Part shown: positions 15,521-22,972 of the stretch, piece after piece
How the letters are laid out: each line of letters opens with the position of its first letter
Numbering within the stretch: the first letter of the stretch is position 1
DNA from: JAMXLO01 sp041487355
Lineage (GTDB): Bacteria; Pseudomonadota; Alphaproteobacteria; Acetobacterales; Acetobacteraceae
Direction: 5' to 3'
Assembly (NCBI GenBank): GCA_041487355.1
Contig: JBGPND010000042.1
Location: 1 to 31,118 of the forward strand
Length of the DNA: 31,118 bases
Notes under the pieces: generated by a model
What the model was told of the DNA's origin: nothing
Seen by the model: the letters and a program-made list of their open reading frames with translations, nothing else
The model's database searches: none
Program-made: the position numbers and the translations under genes

Positions 15521-15542
15521 GACATAAGGATATGTTTATGTC
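15521..15542. promoter_or_regulatory. Palindromic operator between divergent genes (ArsR-type candidate)
   Basis: The half-sites GACATAAGGAT and ATGTTTATGTC form a 22-bp palindrome matching at 9 of 11 pairs. It is AT-rich in a GC-rich setting. It lies 7 nt upstream of the start of the CxCC protein gene and 12 nt upstream of the ArsR-methyltransferase start. Length, symmetry and position fit an ArsR/SmtB dimer site, so autoregulation by the adjacent regulator is the likely reading. Confidence 0.7.
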
Positions 15543-15554
15543 ATTGACAAGCCC

Positions 15555-16619
15555 ATGGAACGCCTGTTGGTCAGCCTGCGTGCCGCCGCCGAACCGACCC
15601 GCCTGCGCCTGCTCGCACTGGCCGGCCGGGGCGCTTTCTGCGTGTCCGAGTTCACCGAGATCCTCGGCCAGTCGCAACCGCGCCTCTCCCGTCACCTGAA
15701 GCTGCTCTGCGACTGCGGCCTGCTTGACCGCGTGCGTGAGGGCGCCAATGTCTGGTTTGGCCTGCCGCACGGCGAGCCAGGCGCGCTCGCCCGCGACCTC
15801 GTCGCCCGGCTGCCGGAGACCGATCCGATCCTGGAAGCCGACCGCCGCCAAGCCGCCCGCGTGCTGGCCGAACGTGCCCGCGTCGCTTCGGAGAGTTTTC
15901 GACGTCAGGGCGCCGACTGGGACGAGATGCGGGCGCTCGATCTGCCGGCCCAGGCGGTGGAGGCGGCGCTGCTGGCGCTGGTGCCGGAGACCGATGCCGG
16001 ACGGCTGCTCGACATCGGCACCGGCACCGGTCGCGTGCTGGAACTGCTCGCCCCGCGTGTCAGCCAGGGGGTCGGCGTCGACGCCTCCAAGGCCATGCTG
16101 GCGCTGGCCCGTTCGCGCCTGGCCCGCGCCGGGCTCACCCATTGTTCCGTCCGGCTTGCGGACATGTACCGCCTGCCGTTGGCGGAAGCCTCGTTCGATA
16201 TCGCGGTCCTGCAGATGGTGCTGCACTACGCCGAGGATCCGCCGGGCGCGCTCGCCGAAGTGGCCCGGGTGCTGCGACCGGGCGGCCGCCTGATCGTCAT
16301 CGACCTCGCGCATCACGGCCGCCACGACCTGGTAACCAAGCTGGCGCATCGTTGGCCCGGCTTCACCGATGCGGCGATGCGTGCGCTGCTGGAAGACGCG
16401 GGCATGCAGCAGAACGAACCATTGTCGATCGACGTCGCCCCTCCACCCCCTCCCCAACCCTCCCCCGCTTCGCGGGAGAGGGAGTTCAGCGCCCCCTCTC
16501 CCGCGAAGTGGGGGAGGGTTGGGGAGGGGGGAGATGGCGCTGCTCTTGTTGTCCGCATCTGGCCCGCCACCCGCGCGGCCGATGCCCTGATCGCGCAGCC
16601 GCGCGAACTCGCCGTCTGA
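15555..16619 (+). CDS. ArsR-family regulator fused to a SAM-dependent methyltransferase
   Basis: A 354-residue fusion. Residues 1-90 are an ArsR winged helix (EPTRLRLLALAGRGAFCVSEF, then the recognition region SQPRLSRHLKLLCDCGLL). Residues from about 145 are a class I methyltransferase with motif I LLDIGTGTGRVLELLA, then GVDASKAML and VLRPGGRLIVIDLAHH. Fusions of this kind beside metH or metF are common in alphaproteobacteria and are thought to sense the SAM/SAH state. It ends 10 bp before metH and is probably co-transcribed with it. Near the C-terminus a palindromic repeat (16446-16530) is read in frame, inserting about 28 Pro/Arg/Glu/Gly-rich residues before the last strand LVVRIWPA. The start at 15555 gives the full ArsR domain, but its ribosome-binding site is weak. 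Confidence 0.88.
   Translation: MERLLVSLRAAAEPTRLRLLALAGRGAFCVSEFTEILGQSQPRLSRHLKLLCDCGLLDRVREGANVWFGLPHGEPGALARDLVARLPETDPILEADRRQAARVLAERARVASESFRRQGADWDEMRALDLPAQAVEAALLALVPETDAGRLLDIGTGTGRVLELLAPRVSQGVGVDASKAMLALARSRLARAGLTHCSVRLADMYRLPLAEASFDIAVLQMVLHYAEDPPGALAEVARVLRPGGRLIVIDLAHHGRHDLVTKLAHRWPGFTDAAMRALLEDAGMQQNEPLSIDVAPPPPPQPSPASREREFSAPSPAKWGRVGEGGDGAALVVRIWPATRAADALIAQPRELAV
16446..16530. repeat. Long G/C-rich palindromic repeat inside the methyltransferase gene
   Basis: A near-perfect 85-bp palindrome: the left arm runs CCCCCTCCCCAACCCTCCCC and on through GCTTCGCGGGAGAGGG; the right arm mirrors it with one mismatch (AAGTGGGGG). The asymmetric centre AGTTCAGCG is the same as in the copy at 6570-6668. 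All three + frames are open, and one - frame has a single TGA. Confidence 0.92.
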
Positions 16620-16629
16620 AGGAATTCCG

Positions 16630-19600
16630 ATGTCCCGCCCCCACCTGCTCGATGCGCTGCGCGACACCGTCCTGCTGTGCGACGGCGGCATGGGCAGCCG
16701 CGTGCAGGCGCTGCCGCTGGACGTGGAGCGGGACTATCACGGCAAGGAGAACTGCACCGACGTGCTGAACCTGTCGCGTCCCGACCTGGTGCGCGACATC
16801 CATCGCGGCTACTTCGAGGCCGGCGCCGACATGGTGGAGACCAACACCTTCGGCGGCTCGCCGGTTACGCTGGCGGAATTCGACATCGCCGACCGCGCCT
16901 TCGAGATCAACAAGCGCGGCGGCGAACTCGCGCGCGAGGCAGCCGAGGGCTTTTCCGACGGGCGGCATCGCTGGGTGGTCGGCAGTATCGGGCCGGGCAC
17001 CAAGCTGCCGAGCCTTGGCAACATCGCTTATGACCCGCTGGAGGCCGCGCTGACGGTGCAATGCCGCGGGCTGGTTGCGGGCGGCGTCGATGCGATCCTG
17101 ATCGAGACCTGCCAGGACACGCTGCAGATCAAGGCCGCGGTGAACGGCGCGAAGATCGCCCGCGCCGAGGCCGGCAGCGACATTCCGATCTTCGTGCAGG
17201 TCACAGTGGAGACCACCGGCACGCTGCTGGTTGGCCCCGATATCGCCGCGGCCGCCGCGGTGGTGCACGCGCTCGACGTGCCGCTGATGGGCCTGAATTG
17301 CGCCACCGGCCCGCAGGAAATGGCCGAGCATGTGCGCTGGCTCGCGGCCAACTGGCCGGGACTGCTGTCGATTCAGCCGAACGCCGGGCTGCCGGAGCTG
17401 GTCGATGGACACACGCACTATCCGCTCGGCGCGGCCGAATTGGCCTCATGGCTGGAACGATTCGTCGAGGAAGACGGGGTGAACCTGATCGGCGGCTGCT
17501 GCGGCACCAATACCCAGCACATCGCCGCGCTGGACGCGATGCTGCGCAAGCGGGGCGGCTTCCGTCCGGCGCCCGTTCCGCGCAAGCCGGTGTGGATTCC
17601 GTCCGTGGCGAGCCTCTATCAGTCGGTGCCGCTGCGCCAGGAGAACGCGTTCTTCGCGATCGGCGAGCGGTGCAATGCCAACGGCTCGAGGAAGTGGCGT
17701 GAGGCGCAGGAGAAGCACGACTGGGACGGCTGCGTCGCCATGGGCCGGGAACAGTTGGGCGAGGGGTCGCACGCGCTGGATGTCTGCACGGCGTTCGTCG
17801 GGCGCGACGAGATGGGCGAGATGACCGAGGTGATCCGTCGTTTCACCAGCTCGGTGAACGCGCCGCTGGTGATCGATTCGACCGAGACGCCGGTGATCGT
17901 GGCGGCACTGAAGCTGCATGGCGGCAAGCCGATTATCAACTCGATCAACTTCGAGGATGGCGAACAGCACGCGTCGGACCGGCTGAAGCTGGCGAAGCAG
18001 TTCGGTGCGGCGGTGATCGCGCTGACCATCGACGAGACCGGCATGGCGAAGACGGCCGATGCCAAGCTGCAGGTCGCGCGCCGTCTGGTGGATTTCGCCT
18101 GCAACAAGTACGGCCTGCCGCAGTCGGATCTGCTGATCGATCCGCTGACCTTCACCGTCGCCACCGGCAACGAGGACGATCGCAAGCTGGCGATGTGGAC
18201 GCTGGAGGGCATCGCCGCGATCCGCGCCGAATTTCCCGACATCCAAATCATTCTCGGCTTGTCGAATGTCAGCTTCGGGTTGAACCCTGCCGCGCGCGCG
18301 GTGCTGAACAGCGTGTTCCTCGATCATGCGGTGCGCGCCGGCATGACCGGTGCCATCGTGCATGTATCCAAGATCCGACCGCTGCACCTGATCGCGCCGG
18401 AAGAGGTGAAGGTCGCCGAAGATCTGATCTTCGACCGCCGTTCGGATGGTTACGATCCGCTGCAGCGCCTGCTGGAGCTGTTCGCCGACCGCAAACTAGC
18501 CGATGCGACGGTGAAGCGGCGCGCCGAGACGGTGGAAGGTCGGCTGAAGGACCGCATCGTCGATGGCGATCGCAAGGGTCTCACCGCCGACCTCGACGAA
18601 GCACTGCAGAAGCTGCCGCCGCTCGACATCATCAACAATGTGCTGCTCGGTGGCATGAAGGTGGTCGGCGACCTGTTCGGTGCCGGCAAGATGCAGTTGC
18701 CTTTCGTGCTGCAGAGCGCCGAGACGATGAAGGCCGCGGTGGCGTATCTTGAGGCGTTCATGGAGCGCGTCGAGGGCCAGGAGAAAGGCACTATCGTCCT
18801 CGCCACGGTGAAGGGCGACGTGCATGACATCGGCAAGAACCTGGTCGACATCATCCTGACCAACAACGGCTACCGGGTGGTCAATCTCGGCATCAAGGTG
18901 CCGCTCGCCGACATGCTGACCGCGGCGAAGGAGCACCGCGCGCACGCCATCGGCATGTCCGGCCTGCTGGTGAAATCGACCGTGGTGATGCGCGAGAACC
19001 TGGAAGAGATGTCGCGCCAAGGCCTGGAAATTCCGGTGCTGCTGGGTGGCGCGGCGCTGACCCGCGGCTACGTCGAGGATGACTGCGTCCGGGCCTATGC
19101 GTGTGGCCGCGTCGCCTATGGTCGCGATGCGTTCGACGGATTGCATCTGATGGACAAGGTCGTCGGCAATGCGTTCGACGATTATCTGGCCGCCGTGCAA
19201 TCGAAGCGCGCCGGCAAGACGCGCAATCCGTCGCGCACGCTGGGCCAGGCCGATGCACGCGCATTTCGCCCAGTGGATGTCGCCGTGGTGCAGGCGCGCC
19301 GCCGGCGGCTGACGCGCGATGTGCCGGTATCGGCGCCGCCGTTCTGGGGTTCGCGCCTCATCGAGGCAGCGCCCAAGGCGATCGTGCCGTTCGTCAACGA
19401 GCGCAGCCTGTATCAGTTCCAGTGGGGCTTCCGGAAGCAGGGCCGTTCGCTGGACGATTTCCTCGGCTGGGCGAAGCAGGAGCTGCGTCCGGTGATGCGG
19501 CGCATGCTGGCGCTGTGCGAGGCGGAGGACATCCTGAAGCCGCAGGCCGCCTACGGCTATTGGCTGGCCGCCGGCCAGGGCAATGACCTGATCATCTTCG

Positions 19601-20115
19601 ACCAGGACGGCATTTCCGAAGTTGCCCGCTTCACCCTGCCGCGCCAGCCGAAGGAGGACGGCGAATGCATCGCCGACTTCTTCCGCGACGTGGACGACGC
19701 CGAACGCGACGTGATCGCGCTGCAGATCGTGACCATGGGACAGAAGGCGTCCGAGGTTGCCCGTTCCTGGTTCGAGGACAACCGCTACCAGGACTATCTC
19801 TATCTGCACGGTCTGTCGGTGGAGATGGCGGAGGCGATGGCCGAATACGTGCACAAGCGCATCCGCGCCGAACTCGGCTTCGCCGCCGAGGATGACCGCG
19901 ACATGGAGAAGATGCTGTCGCAGGCCTATCGCGGCTCGCGCTATTCCTTCGGTTATCCGGCGTGCCCGAAGCTGGAAGATCAGGTTCCGATCCTGTCTCT
20001 GCTCGGTGCCGAGCGGATCGGTGTGTCACTGTCCGACGAGTTCCAGCTTCATCCCGAGCAATCGACCAGCGCGGTCGTCGTGCTCAACCCGCACGCGAAG
20101 TACTTTTCGGTATAG
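16630..20115 (+). CDS. metH: Cobalamin-dependent methionine synthase
   Basis: A 1161-residue, full-length MetH that transfers a methyl group from 5-methyltetrahydrofolate to homocysteine via methylcobalamin. The N-terminal homocysteine domain has its zinc ligands C224 (GLNCATGP) and C290-C291 (GGCCGTN). The pterin-binding domain includes FFAIGERCNANGSRK and PLVIDSTE. The B12-binding domain carries GDVHDIGKNL with the axial ligand H732. The C-terminal activation domain carries R1104-x3-G-Y1109 (RYSFGY), the SAM-binding motif for reductive reactivation. All four modules are in one chain, unlike the split forms in some alphaproteobacteria. The start at 16630 has a GGAAT ribosome-binding site. 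It lies directly behind the ArsR-methyltransferase regulator. No metF is adjacent. Confidence 0.98.
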   Translation: MSRPHLLDALRDTVLLCDGGMGSRVQALPLDVERDYHGKENCTDVLNLSRPDLVRDIHRGYFEAGADMVETNTFGGSPVTLAEFDIADRAFEINKRGGELAREAAEGFSDGRHRWVVGSIGPGTKLPSLGNIAYDPLEAALTVQCRGLVAGGVDAILIETCQDTLQIKAAVNGAKIARAEAGSDIPIFVQVTVETTGTLLVGPDIAAAAAVVHALDVPLMGLNCATGPQEMAEHVRWLAANWPGLLSIQPNAGLPELVDGHTHYPLGAAELASWLERFVEEDGVNLIGGCCGTNTQHIAALDAMLRKRGGFRPAPVPRKPVWIPSVASLYQSVPLRQENAFFAIGERCNANGSRKWREAQEKHDWDGCVAMGREQLGEGSHALDVCTAFVGRDEMGEMTEVIRRFTSSVNAPLVIDSTETPVIVAALKLHGGKPIINSINFEDGEQHASDRLKLAKQFGAAVIALTIDETGMAKTADAKLQVARRLVDFACNKYGLPQSDLLIDPLTFTVATGNEDDRKLAMWTLEGIAAIRAEFPDIQIILGLSNVSFGLNPAARAVLNSVFLDHAVRAGMTGAIVHVSKIRPLHLIAPEEVKVAEDLIFDRRSDGYDPLQRLLELFADRKLADATVKRRAETVEGRLKDRIVDGDRKGLTADLDEALQKLPPLDIINNVLLGGMKVVGDLFGAGKMQLPFVLQSAETMKAAVAYLEAFMERVEGQEKGTIVLATVKGDVHDIGKNLVDIILTNNGYRVVNLGIKVPLADMLTAAKEHRAHAIGMSGLLVKSTVVMRENLEEMSRQGLEIPVLLGGAALTRGYVEDDCVRAYACGRVAYGRDAFDGLHLMDKVVGNAFDDYLAAVQSKRAGKTRNPSRTLGQADARAFRPVDVAVVQARRRRLTRDVPVSAPPFWGSRLIEAAPKAIVPFVNERSLYQFQWGFRKQGRSLDDFLGWAKQELRPVMRRMLALCEAEDILKPQAAYGYWLAAGQGNDLIIFDQDGISEVARFTLPRQPKEDGECIADFFRDVDDAERDVIALQIVTMGQKASEVARSWFEDNRYQDYLYLHGLSVEMAEAMAEYVHKRIRAELGFAAEDDRDMEKMLSQAYRGSRYSFGYPACPKLEDQVPILSLLGAERIGVSLSDEFQLHPEQSTSAVVVLNPHAKYFSV

Positions 20116-20147
20116 CGACGCGAATTGGGGGCGGCACCCTGCTTTCA

Positions 20148-20229
20148 CCGTCATGGCCGGGCGTGTGCCGGCCCTCCGGACCAGCACCGGTGCCACGACG
20201 GATGGCCGGGACACGCCCGGCCATGACGG
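20148..20229. repeat. CCGTCATGGCCGGGC palindromic repeat
   Basis: The arms 20148-20178 and 20199-20229 are reverse complements over 31 nt with two mismatches (starting CCGTCATGGCCGGGCGTGT), around a loop holding its own CACCGGTG hairpin. It follows metH by 33 bp and could serve as its terminator. A shortened copy lies at 26650-26716. Confidence 0.88.
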
Positions 20230-20300
20230 GAAGAAAGTGCCTGCGGGATCCAAGCGCGTCCTTATGTCAGCGCCTATGGGGTCGAGTCCGGTCCCTGCTG

Positions 20301-20317
20301 CGCTCCTCGCAATGACA
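20301..20317. repeat. Half-arm of the TGTCATTGCGAG repeat
   Basis: These 17 nt, CGCTCCTCGCAATGACA, are identical to the right end of the inverted repeat at 2644-2730 (2714-2730). No matching left arm is found nearby, so this is a lone remnant between metH and the lipoprotein gene. Confidence 0.65.
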
Positions 20318-20401
20318 CCCCTGGGTCCAAAGAAGTGCCTTGCGCAGGACGCAATTGCCCTACATCACCGCCAGGATCCGACGGCAGGAGGCTGACTGGC
20401 G

Positions 20402-20842
20402 ATGAACGGCAGACGACGGGCGACCAATCCGGCAGGCTGGCTGGCGATGGCGGCGACGGCGCTGCTGTTGCAAGCCTGCGCCGAGAAGCCGCCGCCCGGT
20501 CCGGCGCCTCGGCTGTTCGCCGCCGACCAGGCGGGTGGGGCGAAGACCTGCGTGGTGCCCAAGGTCACACCAGTGGCGGGGCAGGAGACACAGGTCGCGG
20601 TCAAGGTCGGCAATGACGGCGGCTGGTGCGGCATCACTATCAGCAATGGCGGCAAGCCCTTCTCCGCCGGTCTGCTCGCGACCACTCCCATGCACGGCAA
20701 GGTGCTGATCCACACGGTCGGCAACAACACCCGCATCGACTACACGCCCGAGCGGGGCTTCGCCGGTGCCGACGCGTTCAACGTCAAGCTGATCCCAGGC
20801 GATGCGACGATCCGGGCTTCGGTCTCGGTGGGCCCGCCCTGA
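20402..20842 (+). CDS. Putative lipoprotein with an Ig-like C-terminal domain
   Basis: A 146-residue exported protein. A basic start (NGRRRATNP) is followed by a hydrophobic stretch and the lipobox LLLQAC (Cys26), then a proline-rich linker. This makes it a likely lipid-anchored envelope protein. The C-terminal half, including GKVLIHTVGNNTRIDYTPERGFAGADAFNV, has the pattern of cadherin-like or bacterial Ig repeat domains (YTP.GF.G.D.F). The start at 20402 has a clear AGGAGG about 11 nt upstream. Cys50 and Cys79 (KTCVV, GWCGI) could form a disulfide. It is convergent with the next gene. Its function is unknown. Confidence 0.75.
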   Translation: MNGRRRATNPAGWLAMAATALLLQACAEKPPPGPAPRLFAADQAGGAKTCVVPKVTPVAGQETQVAVKVGNDGGWCGITISNGGKPFSAGLLATTPMHGKVLIHTVGNNTRIDYTPERGFAGADAFNVKLIPGDATIRASVSVGPP

Positions 20843-20851
20843 CCGTCGCGA

Positions 20852-21364
20852 TCAGCGATGCTTCACCGGCGCCGGCGCGGTCTTGCGCGCCACGGCGGGT
20901 GCCTGGGCGACCTCGGTGCACATCTCCATCGCGGCCGGTACCAGGTCCTTGCCGGCGGCATAGCTCGCCAGTTCGCCCGAACTGCGAAGTGCCATCACCT
21001 CGGGGAAGATCATGCCGTTGCGCTCGCAGAAGTCGGTGCCGAGATGCATCCCGGCGCTCGACTCCGCATTCGCCAATTCGGTGGTGAACCGGTCATGCTC
21101 CTGCTGCGCGCGCCGGGCGTACTTGTGTTTGAATATGTCGCCGATCGCCTTCTCATTGCCGAGCAGGTCCGGCTGGTATTTCCGGATGAAGGCGTTGTAG
21201 CTGTCGTCCTGGTGGCAGCCGGTCGCCAGCACCATCAGTTCGCTGCGCAGCGCCGCCACCTCGACGGCCGACCGCTCTTCCGGTGCCAGACACCGAAGCT
21301 GGGCCTGCGCCTGCTGGACGGTCAGTGCGCCGACGATGGCCAGGCTGGACAAGAGACGATGCAT
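20852..21364 (-). CDS. Secreted hypothetical protein
   Basis: A 170-residue protein I do not recognise. MHRLLSSLAIVGALTVQQAQAQ is a clear signal peptide with an AQA cleavage site. The mature part is helical and charged and has four cysteines (LRC, ATGC, DFC, EMC) that could form two disulfides in the periplasm, ending in a basic Pro/Ala-rich tail (KTAPAPVKHR). The start at 21364 was chosen because of an AGGGAGA ribosome-binding site and the signal peptide; a longer in-frame extension to 21526 is compositionally unlike a protein and overlaps the next gene's leader and start. It is divergent from the SDR gene. Confidence 0.75.
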   Translation of the reverse strand: MHRLLSSLAIVGALTVQQAQAQLRCLAPEERSAVEVAALRSELMVLATGCHQDDSYNAFIRKYQPDLLGNEKAIGDIFKHKYARRAQQEHDRFTTELANAESSAGMHLGTDFCERNGMIFPEVMALRSSGELASYAAGKDLVPAAMEMCTEVAQAPAVARKTAPAPVKHR

Positions 21365-21464
21365 GGCGATTCTCCCTGGTCGGCTGGGGACATACGGCAG
21401 TGCACGGGGCGTCGGCAATAGGCGCGGGAGGCGCGCGGCAGGTTGAATGGGGAGCGAGCAGCAC

Positions 21465-22205
21465 ATGAGCATGACGCCTGATCTGACCAATCGCGTCGCC
21501 CTGGTGACCGGCGCGTCGCGCGGCATCGGCCGAGCGGTCGCACTCGCCCTGGCGGCGGCTGGTGCCGATGTCGCGGTGAATTATCGCGAGCGCGAACAGG
21601 AGGCGAGCGAGGTGGTGGCTGCCGTTCGTGCTGCCGGCCGCCGTGCCGTCGCGGTCGCTGCGGACGTATCCGACAGTGGCGCGGTGACGGCCATGATGCG
21701 CACGATCGAAGCGCAACTCGGCGCGGTGGACGTGCTGGTGAACAATGCCGGCGTGGCGATCATCCGCGGCGTGGACGAGCTGACCGAGGCGGAGTTCGAC
21801 CTGACTCTGGCGGTGAATCTGAAATCGGCATTCCTGTGCACGCAGGCGGTGCTGCCCGGAATGCGCGCGCGCCGCTGGGGACGCATCGTCAACATCTCAT
21901 CGGGCGCCGCACGCGGTGCCGGCGGCATCGGTGTGCACTATAACGCCTCCAAGGCCGGAATGGAGGGCCTCACCCGAGGCTACGCCGCACGGCTGGTGAA
22001 GGATGGCATTACCGTGAATGCTGTCGCGCCGTCGTTGATCGACACCGACATGTTGAATGCACGTCGCGACCAATATGTTGCGCGGATTCCGCTCGGCCGG
22101 ATGGGCACCCCCGATGAGGTGGCGCAGGCGGTGCTGATGGTGCTCGGCAACGAGTACATGACGGGGCAGACCGTCCAGCTCAACGGCGGGACGCATTTCA
22201 TCTGA
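21465..22205 (+). CDS. Short-chain dehydrogenase/reductase, FabG-like
   Basis: A 246-residue classical SDR. The cofactor motif is VTGASRGIG. Then follow NNAGV, the catalytic Ser in NISSGAA, the Y-x3-K pair in HYNASKAG, and the end GQTVQLNGGTHF. Arg in the NYREREQEA segment after the second strand suggests NADP(H). Such enzymes reduce 3-oxoacyl or other ketone groups; the substrate is unknown. The start at 21465 follows a GGGGAG ribosome-binding site; ATG 21447 upstream lacks one, and ATG 21471 is a possible alternative. It stands alone between a secreted protein gene on the other strand and the ParDE pair. Confidence 0.9.
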   Translation: MSMTPDLTNRVALVTGASRGIGRAVALALAAAGADVAVNYREREQEASEVVAAVRAAGRRAVAVAADVSDSGAVTAMMRTIEAQLGAVDVLVNNAGVAIIRGVDELTEAEFDLTLAVNLKSAFLCTQAVLPGMRARRWGRIVNISSGAARGAGGIGVHYNASKAGMEGLTRGYAARLVKDGITVNAVAPSLIDTDMLNARRDQYVARIPLGRMGTPDEVAQAVLMVLGNEYMTGQTVQLNGGTHFI

Positions 22206-22280
22206 TTATGATGCCGACCGGCCTTTACAGATGCACCGCCACGATGGCAAACTTTGCCAACTAGGCTGCATGGGAATATC

Positions 22281-22565
22281 ATGCCAACTCGCAATATCAG
22301 CCTGACAGATCGACTCGACCATTTCGTTGAGACCAGCGTATCGGCTGGCCGCTATCAAAATGCGAGCGAGGTTGTGCGCGAGGGGCTGCGCCTGCTGGAG
22401 CAGCGGGACCAGGAGGACGCGCTGAAGTTGAAGCACTTGCGCCAAGCCATACGGCAGGGCGAGGATGCTTTGGCTCGCGGTGAATATCGAGATCTCGACG
22501 TGGACGAGCTGCCTGAGTTCCTTGCCGGCCTCGGGGACACCGGGAAGGCTCGCTCCGGGCCCTAG
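22281..22565 (+). CDS. parD: ParD-family antitoxin (ribbon-helix-helix)
   Basis: A 94-residue CopG/ParD-type antitoxin. The N-terminal ribbon-helix-helix begins NISLTDRLDHFVETSVSAGRYQNASEVVREGLRLLEQ, which is diagnostic of ParD. The C-terminal acidic tail (YRDLDVDELPEFL) would wrap the toxin. It neutralises ParE and represses its own operon. The ATG at 22281 places the strand at the N-terminus and has a GGAATA element upstream; an earlier in-frame start at 22254 adds nine unlikely residues. The toxin gene follows after 3 bp. Confidence 0.92.
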   Translation: MPTRNISLTDRLDHFVETSVSAGRYQNASEVVREGLRLLEQRDQEDALKLKHLRQAIRQGEDALARGEYRDLDVDELPEFLAGLGDTGKARSGP

Positions 22566-22568
22566 GCC

Positions 22569-22931
22569 ATGGCGCGCCTCCGGCTGACCGCACGGGGCGA
22601 GCGCGATATCGCCGAATTGCTCGGCTGGAGCCAACAGAGTTTCGGGCCGGCTGCCCGCCGGCGCTACGAAGCTCTGATCGCCGCGGCACTGCGCGACATT
22701 GCCCAGGACTGGCGGCGGGTCGGGTCAGTGCAACGCGGCGAGCTCGGTGCCGGCCGGCTTGTCTACCACCTGCGGCATAGCCGGGAGCGAGCGAGGATAG
22801 AAGACGGGGTCGTCCAGGCGCCGCGGCACTTCGTGGTGTATCGCCAGTTCTCGCGCGAAATCGTGGTAGTTCTCCGCGTGCTGCACGAGGCGATGGATTT
22901 GCGCCGACGACTGGACGCGCCGCGGGAATGA
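22569..22931 (+). CDS. parE: ParE-family toxin
   Basis: A 120-residue RelE/ParE-superfamily protein, with LTARGERDIAELLGWSQQSFG at the N-terminus, RRYEALIAAALRDIA in the helical hairpin and the C-terminal strands HFVVYRQFSREIVVVLRVLHEAMDL. ParE toxins typically poison DNA gyrase; the family resemblance cannot decide between gyrase and ribosome targets. It is slightly longer than typical (about 95-105) because of the stretch around RHSRERARIEDGVVQAPR. It is paired with parD just upstream in the usual antitoxin-first order. Confidence 0.92.
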   Translation: MARLRLTARGERDIAELLGWSQQSFGPAARRRYEALIAAALRDIAQDWRRVGSVQRGELGAGRLVYHLRHSRERARIEDGVVQAPRHFVVYRQFSREIVVVLRVLHEAMDLRRRLDAPRE

Positions 22932-22972
22932 CGTCCAGGATACCCACCCTCGCCGTTGACAGGTAACAGAGC

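Noticed and set aside
15020..15547. 175-codon open frame on the + strand
   Set aside because: It overlaps the CxCC protein gene on the other strand, is rich in Arg/His/Gly and has no recognisable start signal or domain.
6570..16530. Repeats considered as a CRISPR array
   Set aside because: Copies are kilobases apart, palindromic and inside genes; there are no regular spacers and no cas genes.
18496..19854. 452-codon open frame antisense to metH
   Set aside because: His/Gln/Arg-rich shadow of metH with no motif or ribosome-binding site.
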